Below are positions 8,927-17,295 of a DNA stretch of 64,000 bases, piece after piece. The stretch is from Anaerococcus vaginalis ATCC 51170 (GTDB lineage Bacteria > Bacillota > Clostridia > Tissierellales > Peptoniphilaceae): the NCBI RefSeq assembly GCF_000163295.1, contig NZ_GG700527.1:60175-124174 (forward strand), written 5' to 3'. A model generated the notes under the pieces. The model was not told the origin of the DNA and ran no database searches. It saw only the letters and a list, made by a program, of their open reading frames with translations. Made by a program: the position numbers and the translations under genes. Each line of letters opens with the position of its first letter. Within the stretch, counting starts at the first letter, position 1.

Positions 8927-10000
8927 ATGAAAATTAAAAAAATTATGGCTGGAGCTCTAACTCTAGCACTTTCACTAAGCATTACAGCTTGTGGATCAAA
9001 AAAAGATTCTGATAACGGTTCAATGGCTTCTACAGCTTCTAATGCAAATGGAGCAAAAGTATCAGCTACAATGGTAACTGACCAAGGCGGAATAAATGAT
9101 AAATCATTTAACCAATCTGCTTATGAAGGATTAAAAGCTTACGAAAAAGATGGAAAAATTAAATTTGATTATATTGAATCACACAAAGATTCTGATTATC
9201 AACCAAACCTTGAATCAGCACTTGATAGTGAATCAGATTTGATTTTTACAGTAGGATATGCTCTTTATGATGCAACAAGCAAGGCTGCAAAAGACAATCC
9301 AGATCAAAATTACGCAATAATCGACAACGCAAATCCTGATAAAATTGAAAATCTTTTAGGAATAACATTTGCAGATAATGAAAACTCATTTTTAGTTGGA
9401 TATATTGCAGGAATGAAAACAGAATCTAACAACGTTGGATTTGTAGGTGGAATGGAATCAGCAGTAATCGATAGATTTGAATATGGATTTAGAGCTGGTG
9501 TAAAACAAGCAGCAAAAGAAAAAGGAAAAGACATAGAAGTTCAAGTTCAATACGCAAACTCTTATGCTGACCAAGCAAAAGGAAAAAATATTGCTAACCA
9601 AATGTATCAAAAAGGCGCAGATGTAATCTTCCATGCAGCTGGTGGTACAGGAATTGGAGTATTTGAAGCAGCAAAAGAAAATAATAAATACGTAATCGGC
9701 GTTGACCGTGACCAAAAAGAAGAAGCTCCAGATAATATTTTAGCTTCAACAGTTAAAGGCGTAGGTAAAGCTGTTCAATTAACACTTGATGATTACAAAG
9801 ATGGAAAATTCAAAGGTGGAGAAACAAGAGCATTTTCACTTAAAGATGGAGAAGCTTTGGATATAGCTTATGGAGATAATGACCTAGTAGACCAAGAAGT
9901 TAAAGATAAGGTTGAAGATTTAAGAAATCAAATCGTTGATGGAAAAATTAAAGTTCCACAAAACGAAGAAGAATTTAAATCAATGGGTTATGACAAATAA
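8927..10000 (+). CDS. BMP-family nucleoside-binding lipoprotein of an ABC importer
   Basis: 357-aa substrate-binding lipoprotein of the BMP (BmpA/TmpC/NupN) family, capturing nucleosides outside the membrane. The signal peptide ends in lipobox ITAC with lipidated Cys22, followed by a Ser/Asn linker. The mature part contains family signatures such as TDQGGINDKSFNQSAYEG, LLGITFADNENSFLVGYIAG and IGVDRDQ. It starts with a strong ribosome-binding site (GGGGGAGAG). The downstream ATPase and permeases are NupOPQ-like, which makes purine/pyrimidine nucleosides the likely substrate. A hairpin with a T-run after the stop probably gives this subunit a molar excess over the membrane components. Confidence 0.93.
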   Translation: MKIKKIMAGALTLALSLSITACGSKKDSDNGSMASTASNANGAKVSATMVTDQGGINDKSFNQSAYEGLKAYEKDGKIKFDYIESHKDSDYQPNLESALDSESDLIFTVGYALYDATSKAAKDNPDQNYAIIDNANPDKIENLLGITFADNENSFLVGYIAGMKTESNNVGFVGGMESAVIDRFEYGFRAGVKQAAKEKGKDIEVQVQYANSYADQAKGKNIANQMYQKGADVIFHAAGGTGIGVFEAAKENNKYVIGVDRDQKEEAPDNILASTVKGVGKAVQLTLDDYKDGKFKGGETRAFSLKDGEALDIAYGDNDLVDQEVKDKVEDLRNQIVDGKIKVPQNEEEFKSMGYDK

Positions 10001-10031
10001 GTAAAAATCTGCTTAGAAAAAATAAGTAATT

Positions 10032-10064
10032 AAAAGAGTAGGAAGAAAAACTACTCTTTTTTTT
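10032..10064 (+). terminator. Partial terminator after the binding-protein gene
   Basis: AAAAGAGTAG (10032-10041) pairs with CTACTCTTTT (10051-10060) across a 9-nt loop, followed by more Ts. It lies between the binding-protein gene and its ATPase gene, a common arrangement for attenuating distal gene expression in ABC importer operons. Confidence 0.75.
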
Positions 10065-10105
10065 ACAAAAATATTTAGAAAATTCTAAATTAATAGTGAG
10101 GTATT

Positions 10106-11629
10106 ATGGATAAGTATTTAAATGAAAGCCCAGTTGTTTCATTAAAAAATATTCATAAAAGCTTTGGCGACAAGAAAGTTTTAAAAGGCGTAGATTTTGA
10201 CCTTCACAAATGTGAAGTACACGCTCTGCTTGGAGAAAATGGAGCTGGTAAAACTACTCTTATGAATATTTTATATGGGATGTTTCCTCAAACTGAAGGA
10301 AACATTTACATAAAAGGCGAAGAAATTATAAATAATTCGCCAAAAAAAGCAATTAGCATGGGCATAGGAATGGTTCACCAACATTTTATGCTGATAGAAC
10401 CCTTTACAGTTACAGAAAATATAATATTAGGTTATGAAGGAAAAAATTCTTTCATTGATAGAGATAAGGCAAAAAAAGAAGTTGTTAAATTAAGCCAAGA
10501 ATATGGACTTATTATAGATCCGGACAGCAAAGTTGCGGATATATCTGTTGGACAACAACAAAGAGTTGAAATTTTAAAAGCTTTATATCATGGAGCAGAT
10601 ATTTTGATTTTTGATGAGCCAACAGCAGTTTTAACTCCTCAAGAAATAAATGAATTTATAGAAATAGTTGAAAAATTAACTGAACTTGGAAAATCAGTTA
10701 TAATAATTACCCACAAATTAAAAGAAATTAAAGCTATGGCAGATACTTGTACCATAATTAGAAGGGGAGAATACATCGACAAAGTTAATGTAAAAGACGT
10801 AAGTGAGGCTGATCTTGCAGAAAAAATGGTAGGCCGTGATGTAAGCTTTAATGTAAAAAAAGAAAAAATTGACCTTGGCGAAGAAATATTTAAGATAGAA
10901 GATCTTTGGGTTAAGGACAACAGAAAAGTTGACAAGGTAAAAGGCTTAAATCTTTCGATAAGAAAAGGAGAAATTCTAGGAATTGCAGGAGTTGATGGAA
11001 ACGGTCAAACAGAATTAATAGATGCCATTTCTGGAATGAGAAAAGCTCAAAAAGGCAAAGTTATTTTAAAAGGAGAAGATATTACTAATAAAGCTCCTAG
11101 AAATATAATTGACCTTGGCATGAACCAAATTCCAGAAGATAGACAAAAAAGAGGTCTGGTTTTAGAATATCCAATTAAAGATAATTTGATTTTGGAGAAT
11201 ATAGATAAAGACTTTTCAAAAAATGGAATTTTGGATTTCAAAAAAATAGAAGAAAACGCAAACAATTTGATTGATAAATTTGATATAAGACCAAATGATA
11301 TAAACGAAAAAGCAGGAAGTCTTTCAGGCGGAAACCAACAAAAAGTAATTATCGCAAGAGAGATTACAAATGATCCAGATTTATTAATAGCTGCTCAACC
11401 AACAAGAGGACTTGACGTTGGAGCAATAGAATTTATCCACCAATATTTGGTAGAGCTTAGAAATCAAGGTAAGGCAGTTTTATTAATAAGTTTTCAATTA
11501 GATGAAGTAATGGATTTATCTGATAGAATTTGCGTAATTTATGATGGACAAATTGTAGGAGAGCTTGATCCAAAAGAAACTGATGAATACGAAGTAGGAA
11601 GATTAATGGCAGGAGGAGATCATGAATAA
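10106..11629 (+). CDS. Nucleoside ABC importer ATPase (NupO/YufO-like, two nucleotide-binding domains)
   Basis: 507-aa fused double ATPase. The N-terminal domain has Walker A GENGAGKTT, signature VGQQQRVEILKAL and Walker B ILIFDEPTAVLTP. The C-terminal domain has a degenerate Walker A GVDGNGQTE, signature LSGGNQQKVIIARE and a Walker B region reading LLIAAQPTRGLDVG, where the usual D-E is A-Q. Degeneracy of the second domain is normal for sugar/nucleoside importers of this class. It energises the permeases encoded by the next two genes, overlaps the first of them by 8 nt, and has a ribosome-binding site GTGAGG before the ATG. Confidence 0.93.
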   Translation: MDKYLNESPVVSLKNIHKSFGDKKVLKGVDFDLHKCEVHALLGENGAGKTTLMNILYGMFPQTEGNIYIKGEEIINNSPKKAISMGIGMVHQHFMLIEPFTVTENIILGYEGKNSFIDRDKAKKEVVKLSQEYGLIIDPDSKVADISVGQQQRVEILKALYHGADILIFDEPTAVLTPQEINEFIEIVEKLTELGKSVIIITHKLKEIKAMADTCTIIRRGEYIDKVNVKDVSEADLAEKMVGRDVSFNVKKEKIDLGEEIFKIEDLWVKDNRKVDKVKGLNLSIRKGEILGIAGVDGNGQTELIDAISGMRKAQKGKVILKGEDITNKAPRNIIDLGMNQIPEDRQKRGLVLEYPIKDNLILENIDKDFSKNGILDFKKIEENANNLIDKFDIRPNDINEKAGSLSGGNQQKVIIAREITNDPDLLIAAQPTRGLDVGAIEFIHQYLVELRNQGKAVLLISFQLDEVMDLSDRICVIYDGQIVGELDPKETDEYEVGRLMAGGDHE

Positions 11630-12740
11630 GAAAGCAAAAACAAAAAGAAAAAATTCTTTTTCAAATTCAAAATTATTATTTACTCTTGTATCAATAATCT
11701 TGGGACTTTTGGTAGGAGCTATAGTTCTTTCTCTTACAGGTTATAATCCAATAGAAGCTTATGGAAAATTAGTAGAAGGAATTTTTAAATCCCCAAGAAA
11801 TATCGGTTGGGCTCTTGTAAATTCAACACCAATTATTCTTACAGGTCTTGGTGTATGTTTTGCTTTTCAAACAGGACTATTTAATATGGGAGCAGAAGGA
11901 CAATTTATAATTGGTTCAACTGTAGGATTTTTGATGGGCTACTTACTAAAACTTCCACCAGTAATCCATGTTATTGTTACAATAATTGTTGCACTTTTGG
12001 CAGGATTTATTTATGGAGGTCTTGCTGGATTTATAAAAGCAAAATTTGGAATTCACGAAGTAATTTCAACTATAATGCTTAACTGGGTAGCATTTTATTT
12101 TCAAAATTTTATAGTTTATCGCTATCAAAAACCAAATTCTATGGGAACATTTGATATAAATGATTCAGCAAAAGTTACTCTAGTTACAAATGCTAGCCAA
12201 AAATTTGATGGATTTTTTGGAAAATTTTTTAGAGCACCAATTCATTTAGGAATAATTCTTGCTATTGTTAGCGTAATTATTATTTGGTTTATTCTTGAAA
12301 AAACAAGTCTTGGTTATAAATTAAAAGCCGTAGGATTAAACAGAGAAGCAAGTGAGTACGGTGGAATTGATGCAAATAAAAAGATAATCCAATCAATGGC
12401 AATTTCTGGATGCTTGTGTTCGCTTGCAGGCGTAACTCAAGTAATGGGTTACACTTATTCACTTCCTTTATTATCAGCTATGGAAAATTTTGGATTTGAT
12501 GGACTTGCAGTTTCACTTTTAGCATCTAACAATCCAATAGGATGTATTTTCTCAGGCTTATTTTTGGGATCATTAAAATATGCAGGAAGTAATTTACAAA
12601 GAACAATGGGAGTTCCTAGTGAATTAATTTCTATAATTATAGGAACAATAATTTTATTTACTGCTATTCCTTTGATATTTAGAATTATAAAAGCAAAAGT
12701 AAACAAAAAGAAAAATAGAAAGGCGGGAAATAATGCTTAA
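11622..12740 (+). CDS. Nucleoside ABC importer permease (NupP/YufP-like)
   Basis: 372-aa integral membrane permease of the BPD-transp-2 (branched-chain/ribose/nucleoside) superfamily. It has about ten hydrophobic segments and the family sequence TGLGVCFAFQTGLFNMGAEG, plus HEVISTIMLNWVAFY and a cytoplasmic coupling region KAVGLNREASEYGGID. It overlaps both neighbours (8 nt each), so translation is coupled within the operon. It forms a heterodimeric pore with the next gene product. Confidence 0.92.
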   Translation: MNKKAKTKRKNSFSNSKLLFTLVSIILGLLVGAIVLSLTGYNPIEAYGKLVEGIFKSPRNIGWALVNSTPIILTGLGVCFAFQTGLFNMGAEGQFIIGSTVGFLMGYLLKLPPVIHVIVTIIVALLAGFIYGGLAGFIKAKFGIHEVISTIMLNWVAFYFQNFIVYRYQKPNSMGTFDINDSAKVTLVTNASQKFDGFFGKFFRAPIHLGIILAIVSVIIIWFILEKTSLGYKLKAVGLNREASEYGGIDANKKIIQSMAISGCLCSLAGVTQVMGYTYSLPLLSAMENFGFDGLAVSLLASNNPIGCIFSGLFLGSLKYAGSNLQRTMGVPSELISIIIGTIILFTAIPLIFRIIKAKVNKKKNRKAGNNA

Positions 12741-13668
12741 TTTGACAGTTTTAGGATTAATAATTGGAAATACACTTTCAAATGCTACACCAGTATTATT
12801 GACTGGCCTTGGTGGAATGATTTCAGAAAAATCTGGAGTAGTAAATATTGGACTTGAAGGAATGATGACAATAGGTGCTTTAGTAGCAGCAACAGTAGGA
12901 TATTATGTAGGAAATCCATGGCTTGGATTTTTGGCAGGAGGTCTTGCTGGAATGTTTTTTGGACTAATCCATGCACTTGTTTCAGTTACATTTGCAGGAG
13001 ATCAAACAATTTCTGGTATTGCTATAAATACATTAGCACCAGGTTTGGCTTTGTTTTTAGCAAGATTATTTTTTGATGGCGCAACTCAAACCCCATCAAT
13101 TGCTTTGGAAAATAAAATTCCTAGATTATTTGACGGTTTGATTACAAATCAAGCGCTAAAAAATATTTTTTCTCAATATGCGACAGTTTATATTGCTTTA
13201 ATATCTGTAATTTTGCTTTATGTATTTTTATATAAAACAAAATGGGGACTAAGGCTAATTGCAGTTGGAGAACATCCAAAAGCAGCTGAAACTTTAGATA
13301 TTTCTGTAGGAAAAATTAGGTATCTTGCGGTAATGTTTTCAGGATTTATGGGAGGACTTGGAGGAGCTTCTATGTCACTTGCAGTAGTAAGTGTATTTTC
13401 TCCAACCTTAATTGCAGGTCAAGGATACATTGCACTCGTTTGTGTAATATTTGGAAATTGGAGGCCACAAGGAGTTTTGATAGGTTCATTATTTTTTGGA
13501 CTAACCCAAGCTATAGCAACCTATTTAACAGGAACAACAATACAACTTCCAATGGAATTTATTTCAATGATTCCATACATTTCAATTTTGATTTTCTTAA
13601 TTTTATTTAATAAAAAATCAAATGCACCAAAAGCAAGTGGTAAGCCATATTTGACAGAAGATATTTAA
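12733..13668 (+). CDS. Nucleoside ABC importer permease (NupQ/YufQ-like)
   Basis: 311-aa second permease subunit. Family motifs visible include LTGLGGMISEKSGVVNIGLE near the N terminus, DQTISGIAINTLAPGLALFL, and the coupling loop RLIAVGEHPKAAETLDI. Length is usual for the smaller partner. Last gene of the importer operon; an unusually long hairpin with a T-run follows the stop codon. Confidence 0.92.
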   Translation: MLNLTVLGLIIGNTLSNATPVLLTGLGGMISEKSGVVNIGLEGMMTIGALVAATVGYYVGNPWLGFLAGGLAGMFFGLIHALVSVTFAGDQTISGIAINTLAPGLALFLARLFFDGATQTPSIALENKIPRLFDGLITNQALKNIFSQYATVYIALISVILLYVFLYKTKWGLRLIAVGEHPKAAETLDISVGKIRYLAVMFSGFMGGLGGASMSLAVVSVFSPTLIAGQGYIALVCVIFGNWRPQGVLIGSLFFGLTQAIATYLTGTTIQLPMEFISMIPYISILIFLILFNKKSNAPKASGKPYLTEDI

Positions 13669-13685
13669 AAATAACAGAATATAAA

Positions 13686-13778
13686 AATAACCCATCTCGA
13701 TCGCAAAATCAAAAGAGAACTCATAGATAGATTTAATAAATGAGATCTCTCCACAAGGTCAAGATGGGTTATTTTTTT
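13686..13778 (+). terminator. Long two-stem hairpin with T-run, AACCCATCTC element copy 1
   Basis: Outer stem AATAACCCATCT (13686-13697) with AGATGGGTTATT (13762-13773), then Ts to 13778. Inner stem AGAGAACTCAT (13714-13724) with ATGAGATCTCT (13740-13750), one mismatch. It probably terminates the nucleoside importer operon, but at about 90 bp it is far longer than needed. It shares sequence blocks with a second element at 13887-13945. Together with the tRNA terminators these account for the gene-free interval 13669-14071. Confidence 0.65.
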
Positions 13779-13886
13779 CATTAATAATTAATAAATAAAA
13801 AGTAGAATGTTTTTTAAATTTTATTTTTAAAATTTATATAAGCCAAAAAAGATAAAATAAAAAAATTAGCAATAAAATAAAGAGTT

Positions 13887-13945
13887 CCATAACCCATCTC
13901 TACCGATTATAAAGAGAGGAGAGATCTCTTTTATGGGTTAAATTT
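13887..13945. repeat. Related hairpin element, AACCCATCTC copy 2
   Basis: Outer arms TAACCCAT (13890-13897) and ATGGGTTA (13933-13940); inner arms AAAGAGA (13911-13917) and TCTCTTT (13925-13931), overlapping a self-complementary AGAGATCTCT. It shares AACCCATCTC, GAGATCTCT and GGGTTA blocks with the element at 13686-13778; read on the minus strand the order AGAGATCTCTCC ... GAGATGGGTTAT matches copy 1 more closely. Function unknown. Confidence 0.5.
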
Positions 13946-13987
13946 TTATTTTGCTTATTGCTAAAGAATTTTTTAAAAAAATAGGCA

Positions 13988-14009
13988 TAAAAAAAGCACC
14001 GCTCGGTGC
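13988..14009 (-). terminator. Second intrinsic terminator downstream of tRNA-Pro
   Basis: On the minus strand GCACCG-AG-CGGTGC is followed by TTTTTTT. It lies about 35 nt beyond a first terminator, so the tRNA transcript has tandem stops. Confidence 0.75.
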
Positions 14010-14042
14010 AATTTTAAAAGGGAAAATTTACGTATTACAACT

Positions 14043-14064
14043 AAAAAAGCAAGCTTTTGCTTGC
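14043..14064 (-). terminator. Intrinsic terminator of tRNA-Pro
   Basis: On the minus strand GCAAGC-AAAA-GCTTGC followed by TTTTTT, 8 nt beyond the encoded CCA end of tRNA-Pro. Confidence 0.8.
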
Positions 14065-14071
14065 AAAAAAA

Positions 14072-14148
14072 TGGTCGGGGTGAAAGGATTCGAACCTTCG
14101 GCCTCATGGTCCCAAACCACGCGCGCTACCAAGCTGCGCCACACCCCG
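14072..14148 (-). tRNA. tRNA-Pro (anticodon TGG), CCA encoded
   Basis: The minus-strand sequence folds as a canonical cloverleaf: acceptor CGGGGTG/CACCCCG, D arm GCGC/GCGC, anticodon stem CGTGG/CCATG with loop TTTGGGA (anticodon TGG at 14114-14112), five-base variable region AGGCC, T stem GAAGG/CCTTT with loop TTCGAAT, discriminator A, and a genomically encoded CCA. UGG reads CCN proline codons. A strong promoter lies upstream and two terminators downstream, so it is a single-gene transcript. Confidence 0.97.
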
Positions 14149-14168
14149 ATGTCCTAACGACAATATAT

Positions 14169-14197
14169 AATATACCAGCTTTAAAAATATTTGTCAA
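14169..14197 (-). promoter_or_regulatory. tRNA-Pro promoter
   Basis: Minus-strand TTGACA (14197-14192), exactly 17 nt, then TATATT (14174-14169), about 20 nt upstream of the mature tRNA 5' end. Perfect -35 box. Confidence 0.8.
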
Positions 14198-14224
14198 ATA
14201 TTTTTTTGAAAAAATTTTAAAAAT

Positions 14225-14683
14225 TTATGATTCGCTAATTTTAGCTTTTATATAAGAATAAAATTCTTCAATTTCTTTTTCGGTGAAAATAATTATATCA
14301 TTTTTCTTTAAAATTTGGCAAGTTATTCCATCACCTTTTACTAAATTTTTATTAAAATTTCCATCATAAATAAAATCTTTTCCGCAAGATGGTGATTTTG
14401 CTTTTAGGAGGGCGATTTTTATATTATTTTTCTTACAAATTTCTAGGGCAATTTCTCCACCTTTTTTGAAATTTTTTGTAAAATCTACTCCATCAACATT
14501 TATAACTTTAGAATTTTTTATCTCACATGGCTTTCTTGGCGTTTTCATTCCTGAATCTACTTCTGGACAAACGTCTATGAAATTTATTTGTGGAAATTTT
14601 TCTTTTAAATTTTTTATTTCGTTATTTTTTCCGTCATAGCGACAATTTATTCCCAAAAGACATCTTGATATTAATACATTCAT
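14225..14683 (-). CDS. DUF523 family protein
   Basis: 152-aa protein of the DUF523 family, recognised by the start MNVLISRCLLGINCRYDG, the internal CPEVDSGMKTPRKPCEI and KSPSCGKDFIYDG. These conserved cysteines are family hallmarks. Some DUF523 relatives have been linked to 2-thiouracil desulfidation, but the general function is unsettled. It is divergent from the barnase-like gene. A weak ribosome-binding site (AAAGGAT) precedes the ATG. Confidence 0.88.
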   Translation of the reverse strand: MNVLISRCLLGINCRYDGKNNEIKNLKEKFPQINFIDVCPEVDSGMKTPRKPCEIKNSKVINVDGVDFTKNFKKGGEIALEICKKNNIKIALLKAKSPSCGKDFIYDGNFNKNLVKGDGITCQILKKNDIIIFTEKEIEEFYSYIKAKISES

Positions 14684-14726
14684 ATTTTTATCCTTTCTGA
14701 TATAATTATAGCAAAGGAGTAATTAA

Positions 14727-15176
14727 ATGAAAATTAAAAACTTTTTTTATAAATTTATTTTAAGTTTTTTTCTTATTTTTGCTTTTGCTGGATGTGTAAA
14801 GCTTGATGATATTAATTCTAATGAAGCAGTTGAATGTACAAGTCTTCTTGAAGATAAGGCTTATTATAAAAAAGATGATGTAGTTGATTATATTAAGGCT
14901 TATAAAAAACTTCCTCCAAATTTTTTGACAAAAAAAGATGCGAAAAAACTTGGTTGGATTCCTAAGAAAGGAAATTTGTGGGAAGTTACTGATAAGGGTG
15001 TAATTGGCGGAGATTATTTTGGGAATTTTGAAAAAAATTTACCTGATGCAAATTACAAGGAATGTGATGTAAATTATTTTGGTGGAAGACGTGGTGGCGA
15101 AAGACTTATTTATGATGAGGATTTTAATATTTTTTACACCAAAGACCATTACAAAAGTTTTACCAAGGAGAATTAG
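14727..15176 (+). CDS. Barnase-family extracellular ribonuclease (probable lipoprotein)
   Basis: 149-aa guanyl-type RNase. Residues 1-22 are a signal sequence ending FAGC (Cys23), so the enzyme is probably lipid-anchored; the -3 Phe is unusual for a lipobox. Residues 50-147 align with Bacillus barnase: DVVDYIKAYKKLPPNFLTKK, LGWIPKKGNL, DVNY, and DHYKSFTK at the end. Barnase catalytic equivalents present are Lys27 (K69), Glu73 (E112), Arg83 (R122), Arg87 (R126) and His102 (H141). Arg59, which helps guanine recognition and inhibitor binding, is Phe101 here. An extended -10 (TGATATAAT, 14698-14706) and AAGGAG precede it. The barstar-like gene starts on the base after its stop codon. Confidence 0.9.
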   Translation: MKIKNFFYKFILSFFLIFAFAGCVKLDDINSNEAVECTSLLEDKAYYKKDDVVDYIKAYKKLPPNFLTKKDAKKLGWIPKKGNLWEVTDKGVIGGDYFGNFEKNLPDANYKECDVNYFGGRRGGERLIYDEDFNIFYTKDHYKSFTKEN

Positions 15177-15431
15177 ATGATTTGTTTGGATGGAAATAAA
15201 TTTAAGTCAAGGGATGAGGCTTTTTCTTATTTGAATGAAAAAATTGATTTTGAATATGAAGTAAATAATCTTGATGGGCTTTTTGATGAACTTTCTATGC
15301 TTGATGAGAAAATTATTATTAGAAATTATCCTCTTATTTATAAAAATTTGAATGATTATGGAGATAGGCTTTTGTCTTGTTTTATGAAGGCAAGTCTTTG
15401 TTTTGATTTGGAAATTGATTTTCTATCATAG
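15177..15431 (+). CDS. Barstar-like ribonuclease inhibitor
   Basis: 84-aa cytoplasmic inhibitor that would neutralise the upstream RNase before export. It follows the barstar pattern: CLDGNKFKSRDEAFSYL at the start, then NNLDGLFDEL, equivalent to the barnase-contact helix. The key acidic contacts Asp35 and Asp39 of barstar correspond to D33 and D37. Barstar Glu76, which normally pairs with barnase Arg59, aligns with Lys71 without gaps from the C terminus. The ATG directly follows the TAG of the RNase gene, so translation is coupled. Confidence 0.88.
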   Translation: MICLDGNKFKSRDEAFSYLNEKIDFEYEVNNLDGLFDELSMLDEKIIIRNYPLIYKNLNDYGDRLLSCFMKASLCFDLEIDFLS

Positions 15432-15459
15432 ATTAATATAGTAAAGAAAAGGAGCTAAT

Positions 15460-15810
15460 ATGGAAGATAGGTCAGTAAATAATGAAATTAGAAACTTTGT
15501 TGCCAAAAATATTATAAATAATTTTCTAAAAAATGGGGATAAGTTTTATGATAAGGAATTTCTTATTAATAAATTTAGGGTAAATCCTTCTTATGTGGAT
15601 AAAACTTACCAAAGACTTTTGGATGAGGATTTGATTGAGGCGAAAAGTGATTATTATTATATGAAAATTGATGAAAACAAAAGAAATGCCCTAATTGTGG
15701 AATTTGCAAATGGATATTTGAATGAATTTTTAAAAAATATGAATTCAATAGGAATTACAAATGAGGGAGTTTATGATTTTGTATCTTTGAGGATGAATGC
15801 TAATGGATAA
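15460..15810 (+). CDS. GntR/YtrA-like transcriptional regulator
   Basis: 116-aa short GntR-family (YtrA type) regulator. Residues about 10-75 form a winged helix (NFLKNGDKFYDKEFLINKFR, then a recognition helix NPSYVDKTYQRLLDEDLIE); the C-terminal 40 residues are a short helical dimerisation tail in place of a large effector domain. YtrA-type repressors usually control the ABC-2 exporter encoded next to them, and here the ATPase gene overlaps the 3' end by 14 nt. The DNA target is not identified. Confidence 0.8.
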   Translation: MEDRSVNNEIRNFVAKNIINNFLKNGDKFYDKEFLINKFRVNPSYVDKTYQRLLDEDLIEAKSDYYYMKIDENKRNALIVEFANGYLNEFLKNMNSIGITNEGVYDFVSLRMNANG

Positions 15811-16501
15811 TATATTAGAAATAAAAAATTTGAAAAAAACTTATGGCAAAAAAAATGTGCTTGATGGTATTGATTTAAAACTTGAAAGAGGGAAAATTTT
15901 GGGACTTATGGGTCCAAATGGTTCAGGAAAAACTACTCTTTTAAAATGTATAATGGGTTTAATTAAGCCTAATGATGGAGAAATTTTAATTGATGGGAAA
16001 AAAGTTGGAGTTGAAACAAAAAAAATCATCTCTTATTTGCCTGATGCCTACCATCTTTATGATAATTTGACAATTGAAGATACGGTAAATCTTTACAAGG
16101 ATTTTTATGATGATTTTAATATGAGAGTTTGCAAGGAACTTTTTGAATTTATGAAAATTCCAAAGGAAGGTTATTCTGATAAATTATCAAAGGGAATGAA
16201 GGAGAGGCTTCTTTTGGCACTGACTCTTTCTCGTGATACAAAATTATATATTTTGGATGAGCCAATAGAAGGAGTTGATCCTATTGCAAAGGATATGATT
16301 TTATCTGCAATTATAAAAACTGTAGATATTGGTAGGACAATTATTATTACAACTCATCAAATTGGAGATTTGGAAAATCTTTTTGATAGGGCAGCTTTTA
16401 TCCAAAGAGGACAAATTCTTTTGGAAGAAGACGCCGAAGATTTGAGAGATAAGTATAAAAAACAAATGGTAGATTTGTATAAGGAAATTTTTGTAATATG
16501 A
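15797..16501 (+). CDS. ABC-2 type transporter ATP-binding protein (YtrB-like)
   Basis: 234-aa ATPase with Walker A GPNGSGKTT, a short signature LSKGMKERLLLALT, Walker B LYILDEPIEGVDP and switch His in TTHQ. The signature has SKGM in place of SGGQ, seen often in YtrB/BcrA-like exporters. It follows a YtrA-like regulator and precedes two ABC-2 permease genes, the classic ytr layout. Two ATGs are possible (15797 and 15803); the first sits 4 nt from GAGG, the second 10 nt. The stop overlaps the next start as ATGA. Confidence 0.9.
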   Translation: MLMDNILEIKNLKKTYGKKNVLDGIDLKLERGKILGLMGPNGSGKTTLLKCIMGLIKPNDGEILIDGKKVGVETKKIISYLPDAYHLYDNLTIEDTVNLYKDFYDDFNMRVCKELFEFMKIPKEGYSDKLSKGMKERLLLALTLSRDTKLYILDEPIEGVDPIAKDMILSAIIKTVDIGRTIIITTHQIGDLENLFDRAAFIQRGQILLEEDAEDLRDKYKKQMVDLYKEIFVI

Positions 16502-17286
16502 TTAGATTTTTGAAATATGAATTAAAAAGGTCAAGGGGATTTTTTCTTTTGATGGCATTATTTGCCATACTTTCTCAAGGTCTTGTTGGGATATTTTATA
16601 AATTAAATAGCTTTGAGCTGGAAAATAAAAACACTTCATTTTTTATTCTCCTTATAGCTCTTGCCCTTATAATTTTGTCAGTTTGTTTGATATTTTTTAC
16701 CATTAGATACAAAAGAGATATTTTTGACAAGTCATCTTATATAACTTTTACCATAAATATTTCTGTAGCTAAGATTATTTTTGCAAAATTTTTGGCAAGT
16801 CTTGTGATAGGCTTTTTAAGCCTTGTAGTTTTTGTAGGCTCTTTAATTATATGCTCAAAGTTTTTGGGGATTTATGATGATTTAATAAATATATCCATGA
16901 AACTTCTTATGGTATATATTTTTGTTTTAGAAATCTACTATTCAATTGCCTATCTTCTTTTGGTTTTTGGAATAACCCTTTCAAAAGTACAAATTTTTAG
17001 AAGATATTATTCATTTGTGTCAGTGGTTTTGTCCATTGTTTTATTTACAATAATAGTTTGGCTTTTAAGAAATATTTACACAATAAGTCCTGTGATTTTA
17101 AGATTTAAAGACTTTGCCATCCAAAGGATAATAAATATAAATGGAGTAGATATTTCCATGCTTTACAATGGAGTTGACGGAAAAGTTTTGGGAATAAATA
17201 TTTGGATGCTGACATTTTCTATTTTGATAATAGCAGTTACATTTTTTTATAATGTATTTTTGATAGAAGAGAAGATTGATTTTTAG
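16498..17286 (+). CDS. ABC-2 type permease, first subunit
   Basis: 262-aa integral membrane protein with six hydrophobic segments (roughly 14-34, 48-70, 90-120, 135-160, 170-190, 230-255). It has no informative signature of its own; assignment as the permease rests on topology and position, ATGA-coupled to the ATPase and followed by a second protein of the same size and shape. Substrate unknown; relatives act in cell-envelope stress and antimicrobial export. Confidence 0.75.
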   Translation: MIRFLKYELKRSRGFFLLMALFAILSQGLVGIFYKLNSFELENKNTSFFILLIALALIILSVCLIFFTIRYKRDIFDKSSYITFTINISVAKIIFAKFLASLVIGFLSLVVFVGSLIICSKFLGIYDDLINISMKLLMVYIFVLEIYYSIAYLLLVFGITLSKVQIFRRYYSFVSVVLSIVLFTIIVWLLRNIYTISPVILRFKDFAIQRIININGVDISMLYNGVDGKVLGINIWMLTFSILIIAVTFFYNVFLIEEKIDF

Positions 17287-17295
17287 GAGATTATT

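Noticed and set aside
13951-14255. Two overlapping plus-strand ORFs across the tRNA-Pro locus
   Set aside because: They are the familiar spurious translation of the reverse complement of a tRNA gene (MVGVKGFEPSASWSQTT-type peptide); the tRNA fold on the minus strand is certain.
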